Shown: positions 46,735 through 56,901 of the stretch, piece by piece
How positions within the stretch are numbered: the first letter of the stretch is position 1
Layout: the number at the start of each line of letters is the position of its first letter
Source of the DNA: Solirubrobacteraceae bacterium
GTDB lineage: Bacteria; Actinomycetota; Thermoleophilia; Solirubrobacterales; Solirubrobacteraceae
Direction of reading: 5' to 3'
Assembly: GCA_031177685.1 (NCBI GenBank)
Contig: JAPSGI010000014.1
Coordinates: 28,713 to 92,712 of the forward strand
DNA length: 64,000 bases
Made by a program: the position numbers and the translations under genes
Notes under the pieces: generated by a model
What the model was told of the DNA's origin: nothing
The model's input: only the letters and a program-made list of their open reading frames with translations
Database searches by the model: none

Positions 46735-47519
46735 GCCCCGTCGGGGCCGCCTTCTTCGATCTCGACCGGACCCTGATCGCCGGGTCCTCGGCCTTCGAGT
46801 TCGCCAGGGCGTCCTACAAGGCCGGCCTGGCCAGCCGCCGGCAGCTGGTCGCGGACGGGCTGGCCAACCTGCGCTTCCGCCTGCAGGGGTCCACCGACGC
46901 CGGGACCGAGGCGCTCAAGCAGCGGGTCATGGCGGCGCTGGAGGGGGTGCGCGTCCGCGACGTCGAGCGTCTGGGCGCCGACGTGCTGGCCGGGCTGCTG
47001 CCGCGCGTCTACCCGCAGATGCTCAACGTCGCCTACGAGCACCAGGACGCGGGACGGCCGATCTTCATCTGCACGGCCGCCTCGCAGGAGGTGGCGGACC
47101 TGCTGGCCCGGGTCCTCGTGTTCGACGGAGCGGTGGGCACGCGCAGCGAGATCGCGGACGGCGCCTACACCGGCCGCCTCGACGGCCCCTTCACCTACCG
47201 CGAGGGCAAGGCCGCCGCGATCCGCGAGCTGGCCGCCGAGCGCGGGATCGACCTGGAGGAGTCCTGGGCCTATTCGGACTCGGAGTCCGACCTGCCGATG
47301 CTGCGGGCGGTCGGCCATCCCGTGGTCGTCAACCCGGATGCGGCGCTGGCGCGCGTCGCCCGCGAGGAGGGGTGGGAGGTCGTGCGCTTCGAGACCCTCG
47401 GCCGGCGGCTCAAGCTGGGCGGCGCCGTCGTGACCGCCGCGCTGGCCGGCGGCATCGGCGGAGCGCTCGTGCGCCGCCGCGCACCCGCCGGCCGGCTGCC
47501 CGCGCTGCCCCGCCGATGA
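46731..47519 (+). CDS. HAD-superfamily IB hydrolase
   Basis: 262 residues with FFDLDRTLIAGSSAFEF (DxDxT), FICTAASQEVADLLA, GKAAAIRELAAERG and YSDSESDLPMLRAVGHPVVVNPD. It is of the SerB/acyl-phosphate-like subfamily; some actinobacterial members are linked to phospholipid metabolism. A hydrophobic segment near 225-245 suggests membrane association. GTG 46731 overlaps the thiolase stop by four bases. Confidence 0.88.
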
Positions 47520-48646
47520 GCGCGCACGAGCTCACCGACGAGCAGCGCGAGATCCGCGACCTCGCGCGGCGCTTCGCGGACGCCGAGATCGCGCCGCACG
47601 CCGCGCGGTGGGACCGCGAGCACCGCTTCCCGGGGGAGCTGTTCGGGCGGCTCGGCGAGCTGGGGCTGATGGGGGTCTGCGTGCCGGGGGAGCACGGCGG
47701 CGCGGGCGCCGACTTCCTCTCCTACGTGCTCGTGCTCGAGGAGCTCTCGCGCGCGGACGCGGGCGTCGGCGTCACCGTCGCGGTGCACACGGGGGCGGGC
47801 ACGCTGCCGATCCTGGCCCACGGGACGCCCGAGCAGGCTACGCGCCTGGTCCCGCCGCTGGCGCAGGGACACGAGCTGGCCGCGTTCGCGCTGACCGAGG
47901 CGGAGGCCGGCTCCGACGCGAGCGCGCTGCGCACCCGCGCGGACGCCGGGGGCCGCATCACCGGCGCCAAGCAGTGGATCACCAACGGCTCCCACGCCCA
48001 CACGTTCCTAGTCTTCGCGCGCGACCCCGACGAGCGCATCTCCGCGTACGTCGTGCGCCGCGGCGCCGAAGGGTTCCGCCCGACGCGCGAGGAGGAGAAG
48101 CTGGGCCTGAACTCGTCCTCGACCGCCGACCTGGCCTTCGAGGGCACGCCCGGCGAGCGTCTGGGCGAGCCGGGCGGCGGGATGCGCGTGGCGCTGTCCA
48201 CGCTGGACGGCGGGCGCATCGGCATCGCCGCGCAGGCCACCGGCATCGCGCAGGCCGCGCTCGACCTGGCCTCCGCGTACGCCCGCGAGCGCAACGCCTT
48301 CGGCGGCCCGCTGGCGCGGCTGGGCGCGATCCAGCAGAAGCTTGCGGACATGCAGACCGAGGTGGAGGCGGCGCGCGCGCTGACCTGGCGCGCGGCGCGG
48401 CGCAAGGCGGCCGGACTGCCGCACACCGTCGAGGGGGCCCAGGCCAAGCTGTTCGCCTCGCGGGTGGCGCGGCACTGGACGGGCGAGGCGATCCAGGTCC
48501 TGGGCGGCTACGGCTACACCAGGGAGTTCCCGGCCGAGCGCTACTACCGCGACGCCAAGGTCACGGAGATCTACGAGGGCACGAGCGAGATCCAGCGCCT
48601 GGTGATCGCCCGCGCCCTGCTCGGAGAGGCGGCGCGCGACCGCTAG
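47516..48646 (+). CDS. Acyl-CoA dehydrogenase
   Basis: 376 residues: TDEQREIRDLARRFADAEIA, FALTEAEAGSDASALRTRA, KQWITNGSHAHTFLVFA and YYRDAKVTEIYEGTSEIQRLVIAR with the catalytic-type Glu. It differs from the enzyme at 35.9 kb and is probably of another chain-length preference. It overlaps the HAD gene by four bases. Its TAG stop forms part of a TAGGCT box for the next gene. Confidence 0.92.
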   Translation: MSAHELTDEQREIRDLARRFADAEIAPHAARWDREHRFPGELFGRLGELGLMGVCVPGEHGGAGADFLSYVLVLEELSRADAGVGVTVAVHTGAGTLPILAHGTPEQATRLVPPLAQGHELAAFALTEAEAGSDASALRTRADAGGRITGAKQWITNGSHAHTFLVFARDPDERISAYVVRRGAEGFRPTREEEKLGLNSSSTADLAFEGTPGERLGEPGGGMRVALSTLDGGRIGIAAQATGIAQAALDLASAYARERNAFGGPLARLGAIQQKLADMQTEVEAARALTWRAARRKAAGLPHTVEGAQAKLFASRVARHWTGEAIQVLGGYGYTREFPAERYYRDAKVTEIYEGTSEIQRLVIARALLGEAARDR

Positions 48647-48656
48647 GCTGCGGCCC

Positions 48657-49283
48657 GTGCGGCGCCTGCTCGCCATCGCCGCCGCAGCGCTGCTCGCGCT
48701 CCCCGCGGCGGCCGCGGCCAACGGGGACCCGCCCAGCGACGTCCTGCCCTACGAGGACGTCTCCCTCCCCGCCGAGCCGCCGTCACGCGCCTCCGCCGAC
48801 GCGCTGCGAGCCGCTGTCCGCCGCGCCCGGGAGGCCGGCTACCCGCTCAAGGTCGCGGTCATCCACTCGGCGATCGACCTCGGCACGCTCGCGAGCGTCT
48901 TCGGCCGTCCCCAGCAGTACGCGGACTACCTGGTCGCCGAGCTGCCGCGCCACAACCCCGAGAGCGAGGGCGCGCGCATCCTCGTCGTGATGCCGGCCGG
49001 CGCGGGGATCGCCGGGACCGACTTCGGCGCCGGCGAGCGCCGGGCGGCCCGCACGATCCGGGTCACCACGGACGCCACGCCCACGGACCTGACGCGGGCC
49101 GCGCAGTCCACCGTGGAGCGGATGGCCGGCGCGGCGGGTCGCCGGATCGGCGGCGCGGGCGGCTCGGGGGGCGGCAGCGGCGGGCTGATCGCCGCCGTGC
49201 TGGTCGGGGTGCTGGTGCTCGCCGCGGCGCTCGCGGGCCTCGCCGCGCGCCGGCGCGAGCACGCGCGCACGGAGCGCGCGTGA
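48657..49283 (+). CDS. Secreted TPM-like protein with C-terminal membrane anchor
   Basis: 208 residues. A signal peptide (about 1-22), an alpha/beta domain that starts SDVLPYEDVSLP and contains LKVAVIHSAIDLG, a Gly/Ser-rich linker, and a membrane helix near 180-200. The pattern fits TPM-domain proteins that work at the outer face of the membrane. TAGGCT lies seven bases before the GTG (48644-48649) with no ribosome-binding site. It overlaps the following cupredoxin gene by four bases. Confidence 0.75.
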   Translation: MRRLLAIAAAALLALPAAAAANGDPPSDVLPYEDVSLPAEPPSRASADALRAAVRRAREAGYPLKVAVIHSAIDLGTLASVFGRPQQYADYLVAELPRHNPESEGARILVVMPAGAGIAGTDFGAGERRAARTIRVTTDATPTDLTRAAQSTVERMAGAAGRRIGGAGGSGGGSGGLIAAVLVGVLVLAAALAGLAARRREHARTERA

Positions 49284-49969
49284 GGCGCGCGGCGGGCACC
49301 GTCGCGCTGGCCGCGCTGCTGCTCGCCGCGGCGCCGTCCGGCACCGCGGGGCACCCCGACCACCGCGCCACCGAGATCGGGATCTCGCGGTTCGCCTTCA
49401 CGCCCCAGCGGCTGGAGATCGTGGCCGGCGACGTCGTGTTCTGGACCTGGAACGGCCCGGACCTCAACCACACGGTGACCGGCCGCGGCCCCGGCAAGAC
49501 CTTCGAATCCGATCCCGGTGTCGCGCCCGAGCAGGTCTCGCACCGCGCCGGCGATCGCTTCGCCGACGCGTTCTCCACGCCGGGCACGTACACCTACCTC
49601 TGCCGCGTCCACCCCGACCGCATGCGCGCGACGATCGTCGTCGCGCCGGTCGACCGCACCGCCCCCGCGCTGCGCCGCGTCTCGTTGGAGCCGGCGCGCA
49701 TGTGCCGGCGCTGCCGGCGCCCCGGCGGGCGCCTGCGCTTCACGCTGTCCGAGCGCGCGGACGTCGAGGTGAGGATCTACCGGGTCCGGCGCGGGCGCCT
49801 CGCCTTCGCCGCCCGCCGGCGGTTCTCGGGGCGCCGCGGCCGCAACGCGCCGCGGTTCCATGTGGCCGGGCTGCGACCGGGCGCCTACCAGGCGCGCATC
49901 CGCGCGCACGACGACGCGGACAACGCCTCGCGGACGGTCCGCCGGCGCTTCGTGGTCGTGGGGCGCTAG
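49280..49969 (+). CDS. Secreted plastocyanin-like cupredoxin
   Basis: 229 residues with a signal peptide. The blue-copper ligands are all present: His in GPDLNHTVTG, and Cys, His and Met in YTYLCRVHPDRM. A second, Arg-rich beta-type domain of about 100 residues follows. It probably carries electrons at or outside the membrane. It faces, in convergent orientation, a group of membrane and cupredoxin-like genes and shares CTAG with the first. Confidence 0.88.
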   Translation: MRRAAGTVALAALLLAAAPSGTAGHPDHRATEIGISRFAFTPQRLEIVAGDVVFWTWNGPDLNHTVTGRGPGKTFESDPGVAPEQVSHRAGDRFADAFSTPGTYTYLCRVHPDRMRATIVVAPVDRTAPALRRVSLEPARMCRRCRRPGGRLRFTLSERADVEVRIYRVRRGRLAFAARRRFSGRRGRNAPRFHVAGLRPGAYQARIRAHDDADNASRTVRRRFVVVGR

Positions 49970-50088
49970 GAGCGCCCGCGCCGCTTCTCGCGGCGGTCGG
50001 CGATCCACAGGCCCAGCGCGATCGCCAGAACCGGCCCGAGGTAGATCCCGAGGTCGACGAGGACGTGCCCCGCGTGGGCGAGGACCAC
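49966..50088 (-). CDS. 40-residue single-pass membrane protein
   Basis: GTG 50088 opens VLAHAGHVLVDLGIYLGPVL followed by AIALGLWIADRREKRRGRS: one hydrophobic helix and a positive C-terminal tail. All codons end in G or C except one. It begins one base after the stop of the large membrane protein, so it is probably translationally coupled, and its stop shares CTAG with the cupredoxin gene. It may be a small subunit of the neighbouring membrane protein. Confidence 0.7.
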   Translation of the reverse strand: MVLAHAGHVLVDLGIYLGPVLAIALGLWIADRREKRRGRS

Positions 50089-50089
50089 G

Positions 50090-51499
50090 TCATGCCTCCG
50101 TGGCCGACAGCAGCCACAGGCCGAGGGACGTGAACCCGATCATGACCAGCAGCATCCAGTATTGGGAGCGCGTCGCCTCGCGCACGTCGTCGTACGTGGC
50201 CAGCGCGCGGTCGTGGGCGAGGACCAGGCCGGCGACGTGCCCGACCACGAGCGCGCCGACCTGCACGTACCAGATCCCGGTGGCGGATATCCACGTGTAG
50301 TCGATCTGAGTCGCCGCGGTCCCGAACAGATCCGAGCCCTCGCCCAGCGGGTCGGACACCAGGAACGCCATCGCCTGCCCCTGGAAGGCCAGCAGCGAGA
50401 AGTAGTGGGCCAGCGCGTAGGCGAGGCCGATCGGGACCAGGGTGTGGGCGAAGCCGCGCGCCAGCTCGCCGGTCCGGTGGCCGCGGCCCACGGTGTGCAT
50501 CCCCGCCACCCCGAGCAGGTAGAACAGCGCGACGAACGCCACCGCCACGATCAGCCCGACCGTGTGCGCCAGCTCGACCGCGCCGCGCAGCCCGACGCCG
50601 AGGTCGACGAACAGCTGCTCGACGTCGGGCCCCAGGTCTCCCCACAGCGAGCCCTGCGTGAGCCCGTCGAACGTCGTGATCCCGATGACCGCGCACACCA
50701 GCGCCACGGTCCCGGGCGCCTCGGGCAGCGAGGTCACGCCGGACAGCGGCGGGCGCAGGTGCAGCACCCCGTCGCGGCGCTCCCACGGCGACAGGCGTGC
50801 GAACAGGTTGAAGTACACGCCGAACCCGTCGGCCCGCTCGCTCCACGCGTCGATCCCGTAGAAGCTCATCCCAGCGAGCTGCACGAGCGCGTAGGCGAGC
50901 GCCAGGACGGCGAGCGTCGACGGGTCGTCGCGCGACTGGTAGGCCAGCTCCAGCCACCCGAACCCGAGGATGGCCACGAAGGCGGGCCAGCGCCCGAGCC
51001 GGGCGGGGTAGGGGAGCGGCGCGGGCAGCGCGCCGGGCGCCAGGCGCGCGCCCGCCCACGCGACGCCGCGCGCCAGCGCGCGCCACGGGTTGAACAGGCG
51101 GAACACGTCGCCCACCAGCACGCTGGCCACCGGGATCCCGACCCAGAAGACGACGTAGACGAACGTCGGCACCACGTTGGCCGACGCGGTCTGCGTCCCG
51201 GCCAGGCCGGCGTACACGAGGACGGCGAAGAGCGCCACGCCGACCGCCCCGCACACCACGTCGACGAAGGCGGGGATCCGCGCCACGCGGCGCAGCCGGG
51301 GGCGCTGGAGCCGCGGCGCCGGCCACAGCACGGCCAGCGCGACGAAGGAGACGATCAGGACGACCGCGGCCGCCCAGCCGAACAGCCACTCGGGGATCGG
51401 CAGGTCGGCGCGCTGGGAGAACCCGTGGGCGCCGGCGAGCGCGGGCGCGGCGAGCAGGCCGGCGGCCGCCGCGCCGGCGGCCGGTAGCAGGCGCCTCAC
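50090..51499 (-). CDS. Large multi-pass membrane protein
   Basis: 469 residues with a signal peptide and about ten further hydrophobic segments. Landmarks are VFRLFNPWRALARG, FGVYFNLFARLSPWERRDG and HYFSLLAFQGQAMAFLVSDPLG. Relatives in actinobacteria are often labelled fenitrothion hydrolase, but no hydrolase motif is visible and that name is unsafe. The cupredoxin-like gene upstream and a tiny membrane protein downstream suggest a membrane complex, perhaps for copper or electron transfer. Confidence 0.8.
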   Translation of the reverse strand: MRRLLPAAGAAAAGLLAAPALAGAHGFSQRADLPIPEWLFGWAAAVVLIVSFVALAVLWPAPRLQRPRLRRVARIPAFVDVVCGAVGVALFAVLVYAGLAGTQTASANVVPTFVYVVFWVGIPVASVLVGDVFRLFNPWRALARGVAWAGARLAPGALPAPLPYPARLGRWPAFVAILGFGWLELAYQSRDDPSTLAVLALAYALVQLAGMSFYGIDAWSERADGFGVYFNLFARLSPWERRDGVLHLRPPLSGVTSLPEAPGTVALVCAVIGITTFDGLTQGSLWGDLGPDVEQLFVDLGVGLRGAVELAHTVGLIVAVAFVALFYLLGVAGMHTVGRGHRTGELARGFAHTLVPIGLAYALAHYFSLLAFQGQAMAFLVSDPLGEGSDLFGTAATQIDYTWISATGIWYVQVGALVVGHVAGLVLAHDRALATYDDVREATRSQYWMLLVMIGFTSLGLWLLSATEA

Positions 51500-51924
51500 G
51501 GCACGACCCGCAGGCTGGCGATCGCCCGGCCCGTTGTGTGCGACTCGATCTCGAAGACGCCCTGCGGGCCGGCCGGGAACGAGAACGTCGTGCGTCCGCC
51601 CGCCCGGACCGTGCGCTCGACCTCGTAGCCGTGGACGTGGATCGCCTGCTCGGTGTTCGAGGCGACCGCGAAGCGGATTCGCTCGCCTCCCGCGAACTCC
51701 AGCGTGCGCACGCCGCCCACCGGCCGGCCGTCGCGCAGGCGGACGGTGGGGACCGGGCGGGGCGACGGCCGGGCCGGCGGGCCGGTCGCCGTGCCGGGGG
51801 CGGCCGTCGGCGCGGGGGGGCGCGCCGAATCGTCGTCCTCGCCGCCGGTGCCGAGGACGACAGCGGCGACGACCGCCACCAGGACGGCCGCCAGCAGCAG
51901 CGCGATGCGGGCGTTGCGGGTCAC
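51496..51924 (-). CDS. Cupredoxin-like membrane-anchored protein
   Basis: 142 residues: an N-terminal membrane helix, an acidic and Pro/Ala-rich linker, then a beta-sandwich with IHVHGYEVERTVRAGGRTTF and VFEIESHTTGRAIASLRV. Two His-containing spots match the cupredoxin fold, but the Cys ligand is absent, so a blue-copper site is unlikely. Its stop overlaps the start of the large membrane protein by four bases. Confidence 0.8.
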   Translation of the reverse strand: MTRNARIALLLAAVLVAVVAAVVLGTGGEDDDSARPPAPTAAPGTATGPPARPSPRPVPTVRLRDGRPVGGVRTLEFAGGERIRFAVASNTEQAIHVHGYEVERTVRAGGRTTFSFPAGPQGVFEIESHTTGRAIASLRVVP

Positions 51925-51946
51925 CTCGCGCCGCAGGCTATCCGGG

Positions 51947-52393
51947 TCATCCGCCCGCCGGACCGCCCTCGCGCCGGCGCTCCATGAACGTCTCGGGCGC
52001 CGCCGCCGGTCCGAACCCCGCGCTCGCGTAGAGGGCGTGCGCGTCGGCCGTGAACAGGACCCAGCGCCGCAGCGTCCTCAGCTCGGGGTGCTCGACCGCG
52101 GTCCGGACCAGCCAGCGCCCCAGCCCGCGATCGCGGTGGGCGTCGAGCACGAAGACGTCGGCGAGGTAGCCGAAGGTGGCCCGGTCGGTGACCGCCCGGG
52201 CGAAGCCCGCGAACGAGCCGTCCGGCGCGCGCAGGGCGAAGCACAGCGAGTTGTCCAGCGCGCGGTCGAGCACGCCGCGCTCGATCCCGCGGGCCCAGTA
52301 GGACTCGCGGGACAGGTAGCGGTGCACGGCGGCCTCGTCCACGCGGGCGCGGTCGTCGGAGATCGCGTAGCCGTCGGGCCGGGTCCACTCCAT
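51947..52393 (-). CDS. GNAT-family N-acetyltransferase
   Basis: 148 residues. [27 protein letters not shown] contains the acetyl-CoA binding R/QxxGxG/A motif, and [17 protein letters not shown] is the C-terminal motif. The substrate is unknown. TAGGGT (minus strand, 52402-52407) lies eight bases before the ATG. The -10 box of the divergent mutase gene overlaps it. Confidence 0.9.
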   Translation of the reverse strand: MEWTRPDGYAISDDRARVDEAAVHRYLSRESYWARGIERGVLDRALDNSLCFALRAPDGSFAGFARAVTDRATFGYLADVFVLDAHRDRGLGRWLVRTAVEHPELRTLRRWVLFTADAHALYASAGFGPAAAPETFMERRREGGPAGG

Positions 52394-52401
52394 GCAGGCT
52401 C

Positions 52402-52411
52402 ACCCTAGACT
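52402..52411. promoter_or_regulatory. Overlapping divergent -10 boxes for GNAT and mutase genes
   Basis: The two start codons are separated by only 25 bases. TAGACT (52406-52411, plus) is seven bases before the mutase ATG; TAGGGT (52402-52407, minus) is eight bases before the GNAT ATG. The boxes overlap by two bases, so the two polymerases would compete. Both transcripts would be leaderless. Confidence 0.6.
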
Positions 52412-52418
52412 TCGCCGC

Positions 52419-54029
<1,611 letters not shown>

Positions 54030-54034
54030 GGGCG

Positions 54035-55570
54035 CTAGCCCGCCGGGACCTCGATGCCGGCCTCCCACTCCCCGTCGGAGGTCAGGCGCGCCAGGCGGTA
54101 GTCGGCCGGGCCCTCGTACGGCGCCACGCGGGCGAACCACCCGGCCGCGTCGGTCGGGAAGGCCGGGCCGCCGTCGTCGCACGTCTCGCCGCTGACGTGG
54201 ATCGGGACCCAGGCGCCGGTCGCGCCGTTGCGGCGCTCCACCCGCACGACCGCGCGCCCGTCGCCCGCGCGCACCCCGCCGAACAGCACCACGACGCGCT
54301 GGCCTCCGACCTCGCGGACCTCGGCCCAGAAGGGAAGCCGGAAGGCCTGGGCCGCCGGCTTGGGCGTCCCGTCGGCGAAGAACAGCCCGCTCTGGAAGCC
54401 GCTCCACCAGCGCGGGTCGTCGCGCCGGCGCCCCGCCGCGCGCGGGTCGATGTCGCGCAGCAAGAACTGGGCGAACATCGGCGTGGCCGGGTCCCGCCAG
54501 GCCAGGTACGTGGCCCAGCTGAGCATCTGCGCCTGCTGGGCCAGCCCGAAGGGCGCGGTGGGATCCGGCGGGTTGCTCTCGTAGGCGTACTCGGTGTGGT
54601 GCACCGCGAGCGCCCGCACCAGGCGGCCGCGCTGCGCCAGGGCGGACAGCAGCCCCTGTAGGCGCGCGGTCTCGGCCAGCAGCGCGCTGTCCGGATCGGG
54701 ACTCGACGTCTCGGGGGTGGTCGAGCGCGTGTAGGGGTGGTGGGCGTAGCCGTGGGCGCGCAGCGGCCGGTAGTCGCGACACTCGGGCGTGCGCAGCGGA
54801 CGCAGCCGGCGATCCACGCACGCCAGCTCGCGCACGAAGCGCAGCGGCGCCACGCCGCCGCGGCCGGGCTTCGAAGAGCCCGTGGCGGCGGTGCCGCCGA
54901 CCAGCACGAAGTTGCGCGACGACGCGCGCTCCAGCGCGTCGTAGGCGGCGTTGTGCATGGCGCGGTAGACGTGCGCCGAGGCCGGGGTCCAGCGCTTGTC
55001 GTGCCGGACCCACTGCGGGCGCAGGAACGTCGGGTTGTTGGGCTCGTTCCACGTCGTCCACATGCGCACCGCCGGCAGGGCGTGCCCGGGGCGCTCGGGG
55101 TCGGGATACGTCCCGTCGTAGCGCCGCGCCACCGCTGCGGCGAAGCGGCCGAACGCGTCGGCGTCGGGCTCGTGGTTCTGGCGGTCCGCGGGCCGCACGC
55201 CGCGGCGCACCGCCCAGCGCGGGGCCCAGAAGGCCAGGTCGACCATCACCGCGAGGCCGGCGGCGCGCGCCGCCTTGACGGCGCGGTCGAGTCGCACGAA
55301 GGGCTCGCGCGGATAGGTCGCGGGATCGGAGGCCTCGAACGGCGCTCCCGGGCGGCGGCGCGAGTGCGCCGCCGGCGCCAGCGCCGACCAGCCGGCCGTG
55401 ATGCGCACGCGATCCGCGCCCAGCCAGGCGATCCGCCGCGCGGCCTCGCGCACGTCCGCGGGCGCGGAGGAGAGCAGGACGGCATCGTCCTGGATCGTGG
55501 TCTCCAGATGTCTCCCGCCCGCCGGGCTGCCGGCCAGGGCCAGCGCGACGAGCGAGCAGGTCAGAAGCAT
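54035..55570 (-). CDS. Secreted glycoside hydrolase of the clan A type
   Basis: 511 residues with a signal peptide. A (beta/alpha)8 barrel is suggested by DRVRITAGWSALAP, VMVDLAFWAPRWAVRRG, MWTTWNEPNNPTFL (acid/base Glu in NEP) and VHHTEYAYESN (likely nucleophile Glu). The C-terminal 100 residues are a beta domain. The family cannot be fixed by eye; GH5, GH39 and similar are candidates. It is inserted between the two mutase genes on the opposite strand. Confidence 0.8.
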   Translation of the reverse strand: MLLTCSLVALALAGSPAGGRHLETTIQDDAVLLSSAPADVREAARRIAWLGADRVRITAGWSALAPAAHSRRRPGAPFEASDPATYPREPFVRLDRAVKAARAAGLAVMVDLAFWAPRWAVRRGVRPADRQNHEPDADAFGRFAAAVARRYDGTYPDPERPGHALPAVRMWTTWNEPNNPTFLRPQWVRHDKRWTPASAHVYRAMHNAAYDALERASSRNFVLVGGTAATGSSKPGRGGVAPLRFVRELACVDRRLRPLRTPECRDYRPLRAHGYAHHPYTRSTTPETSSPDPDSALLAETARLQGLLSALAQRGRLVRALAVHHTEYAYESNPPDPTAPFGLAQQAQMLSWATYLAWRDPATPMFAQFLLRDIDPRAAGRRRDDPRWWSGFQSGLFFADGTPKPAAQAFRLPFWAEVREVGGQRVVVLFGGVRAGDGRAVVRVERRNGATGAWVPIHVSGETCDDGGPAFPTDAAGWFARVAPYEGPADYRLARLTSDGEWEAGIEVPAG

Positions 55571-55627
55571 CGCCCACCCCCGCCGGTTACGGCGAGGCCA
55601 ACCGTACACTAGGATTGCGCGCCGCTC

Positions 55628-56053
55628 ATGGAGGCGGCGACCCAGAGGAAGATCCGCGTCGTCGTGGCGAAGCCGGGACTCGACGGCCACGACCGCGGCG
55701 CGAAGATCATCGCCCGCGCGCTGCGCGACGCCGGGATGGAGGTCATCTACACGGGTCTGCACCAGACGCCCGAGCAGATCGTGGCCACCGTCGTGCAGGA
55801 GGACGCCGACGCGGTCGGACTGTCGATCCTGTCGGGCGCGCACATGACGCTGGTGCCGCGCATCGTCGACCTGCTGCGCGCGGAGGGCATCGAGGACGTC
55901 GTGATCACGGTGGGGGGGACGATCCCCTCCGAGGACGTGCCCGAGCTCAAGAAGCTGGGCGTCGCCGAGATCTTCACGCCGGGCGCTCCGACGCAGCAGA
56001 TCATCGACTTCATCCGGGACACGGTGGCCGAGCGGCGCCGGCAAGCCGACTGA
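55628..56053 (+). CDS. icmB: Cobalamin-binding small chain of the acyl-CoA mutase
   Basis: 141 residues. [20 protein letters not shown] contains the DxHxxG motif whose His binds cobalt; [18 protein letters not shown] and [18 protein letters not shown] complete the B12 domain. A separate chain of this size is the usual IcmB arrangement. A -10 box TACACT lies in the AT-richer stretch before it, so it has its own promoter despite the nearby mutase large chain. Confidence 0.92.
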   Translation: MEAATQRKIRVVVAKPGLDGHDRGAKIIARALRDAGMEVIYTGLHQTPEQIVATVVQEDADAVGLSILSGAHMTLVPRIVDLLRAEGIEDVVITVGGTIPSEDVPELKKLGVAEIFTPGAPTQQIIDFIRDTVAERRRQAD

Positions 56054-56075
56054 CTGGTCAGTCAATCGGGTAGGA
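56050..56075 (+). promoter_or_regulatory. Dyad operator and promoter of the etf operon
   Basis: TGACTG (56050-56055) and CAGTCA (56058-56063) form a perfect dyad with a two-base centre, a shape typical of TetR-family sites. It covers the -35 region of a promoter with -10 box TAGGAT (56070-56075) and includes the stop codon of the mutase small chain. It probably lets a fatty-acid or acyl-CoA regulator control etfB-etfA-ETF-QO. Confidence 0.65.
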
Positions 56076-56109
56076 TCGCGAACGTCCGTTTGCTCACAGG
56101 AGGCTTTCG

Positions 56110-56901
56110 TTGAAGATCTGCGTCTTGGTGAAGGAGGTCCCGGACGCCGCCGTCGAGAAGCGCATCGACCACTCGACGGGGCGCATGGACCGCAGCGGGG
56201 AGAAGAACCTCAATCCCTTCGACACGCACGCGATCGAGGCCGCGATGCAGATCAAGGAGGGCGGCGCGGTCCCGGTGGAGGAGGTCGTGGCGGTCACGAT
56301 GGGCCCCGAAAGCGCCGTGCGCGCGCTGCACAAGGCGGTCTCGCTGGGCGCTGACCGCTCGGTCCACCTGAGCGACGAGGCCCTGGCGGGCTCCGACGTG
56401 GTGGCCACCGGGTACGCGCTCTCCAAGACGCTCGAGCGCGAGTCGCCCGACCTGGTCCTGCTGGGCCAGCAGTCCGACGACGGCGAGTGCTACACGATCG
56501 GCGCCGTGGTGGCCGAGTACCTGGGCATGCCCTCGCTCACGCAGGTCATCAAGATCGACGTGGAGGAGGGCAAGCTGCGCTGCGAGCGCCAGGCCGAGTA
56601 CGGCTACGACACGGTGTCGGTGCAGCTGCCCGCCGTGATCTCCGTCGGCGACGCGATCAACGAGCCGCGCTACCCGTCGCTCAAGGCGATCATGGGCGCC
56701 AAGAAGAAGCCGCTCGACGCGCTCGCCGCCTCCGACGCCGGCGTCGAAGCGTCCCGCGTCGGCCTCGACGGCTCAATGGTCGAGTGCGGCGACTTCACCG
56801 ACCCGCCCCAGAAGGAGCCCGGGCAGATCATCGAGGACGAGGACACCGCCGAGACGGTCGAGAAGGTCGTCGCCTGGCTCGAGGAAAGGAAGCTGATCTA
56901 G
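56110..56901 (+). CDS. etfB: Electron transfer flavoprotein, beta chain
   Basis: 263 residues: KICVLVKEVPDA at the start, NPFDTHAIEAAMQIKE, VTMGPESAVRALHKAVSLGADRSVHL, LLGQQSDDGECYTIGAVVAEYL and KIMGAKKK-type end (IMGAKKKPLDAL). EtfB holds AMP and pairs with EtfA. A TTG start is used, preceded by AGGAGG at seven bases; the frame offers no better start. The gene begins a three-gene electron-transfer operon. Confidence 0.95.
   Translation: MKICVLVKEVPDAAVEKRIDHSTGRMDRSGEKNLNPFDTHAIEAAMQIKEGGAVPVEEVVAVTMGPESAVRALHKAVSLGADRSVHLSDEALAGSDVVATGYALSKTLERESPDLVLLGQQSDDGECYTIGAVVAEYLGMPSLTQVIKIDVEEGKLRCERQAEYGYDTVSVQLPAVISVGDAINEPRYPSLKAIMGAKKKPLDALAASDAGVEASRVGLDGSMVECGDFTDPPQKEPGQIIEDEDTAETVEKVVAWLEERKLI

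Noticed and set aside
50090..51499. Fenitrothion hydrolase as name for the large membrane protein
   Set aside because: The protein is nearly all membrane helices and shows no hydrolase motif, so I kept a neutral name.
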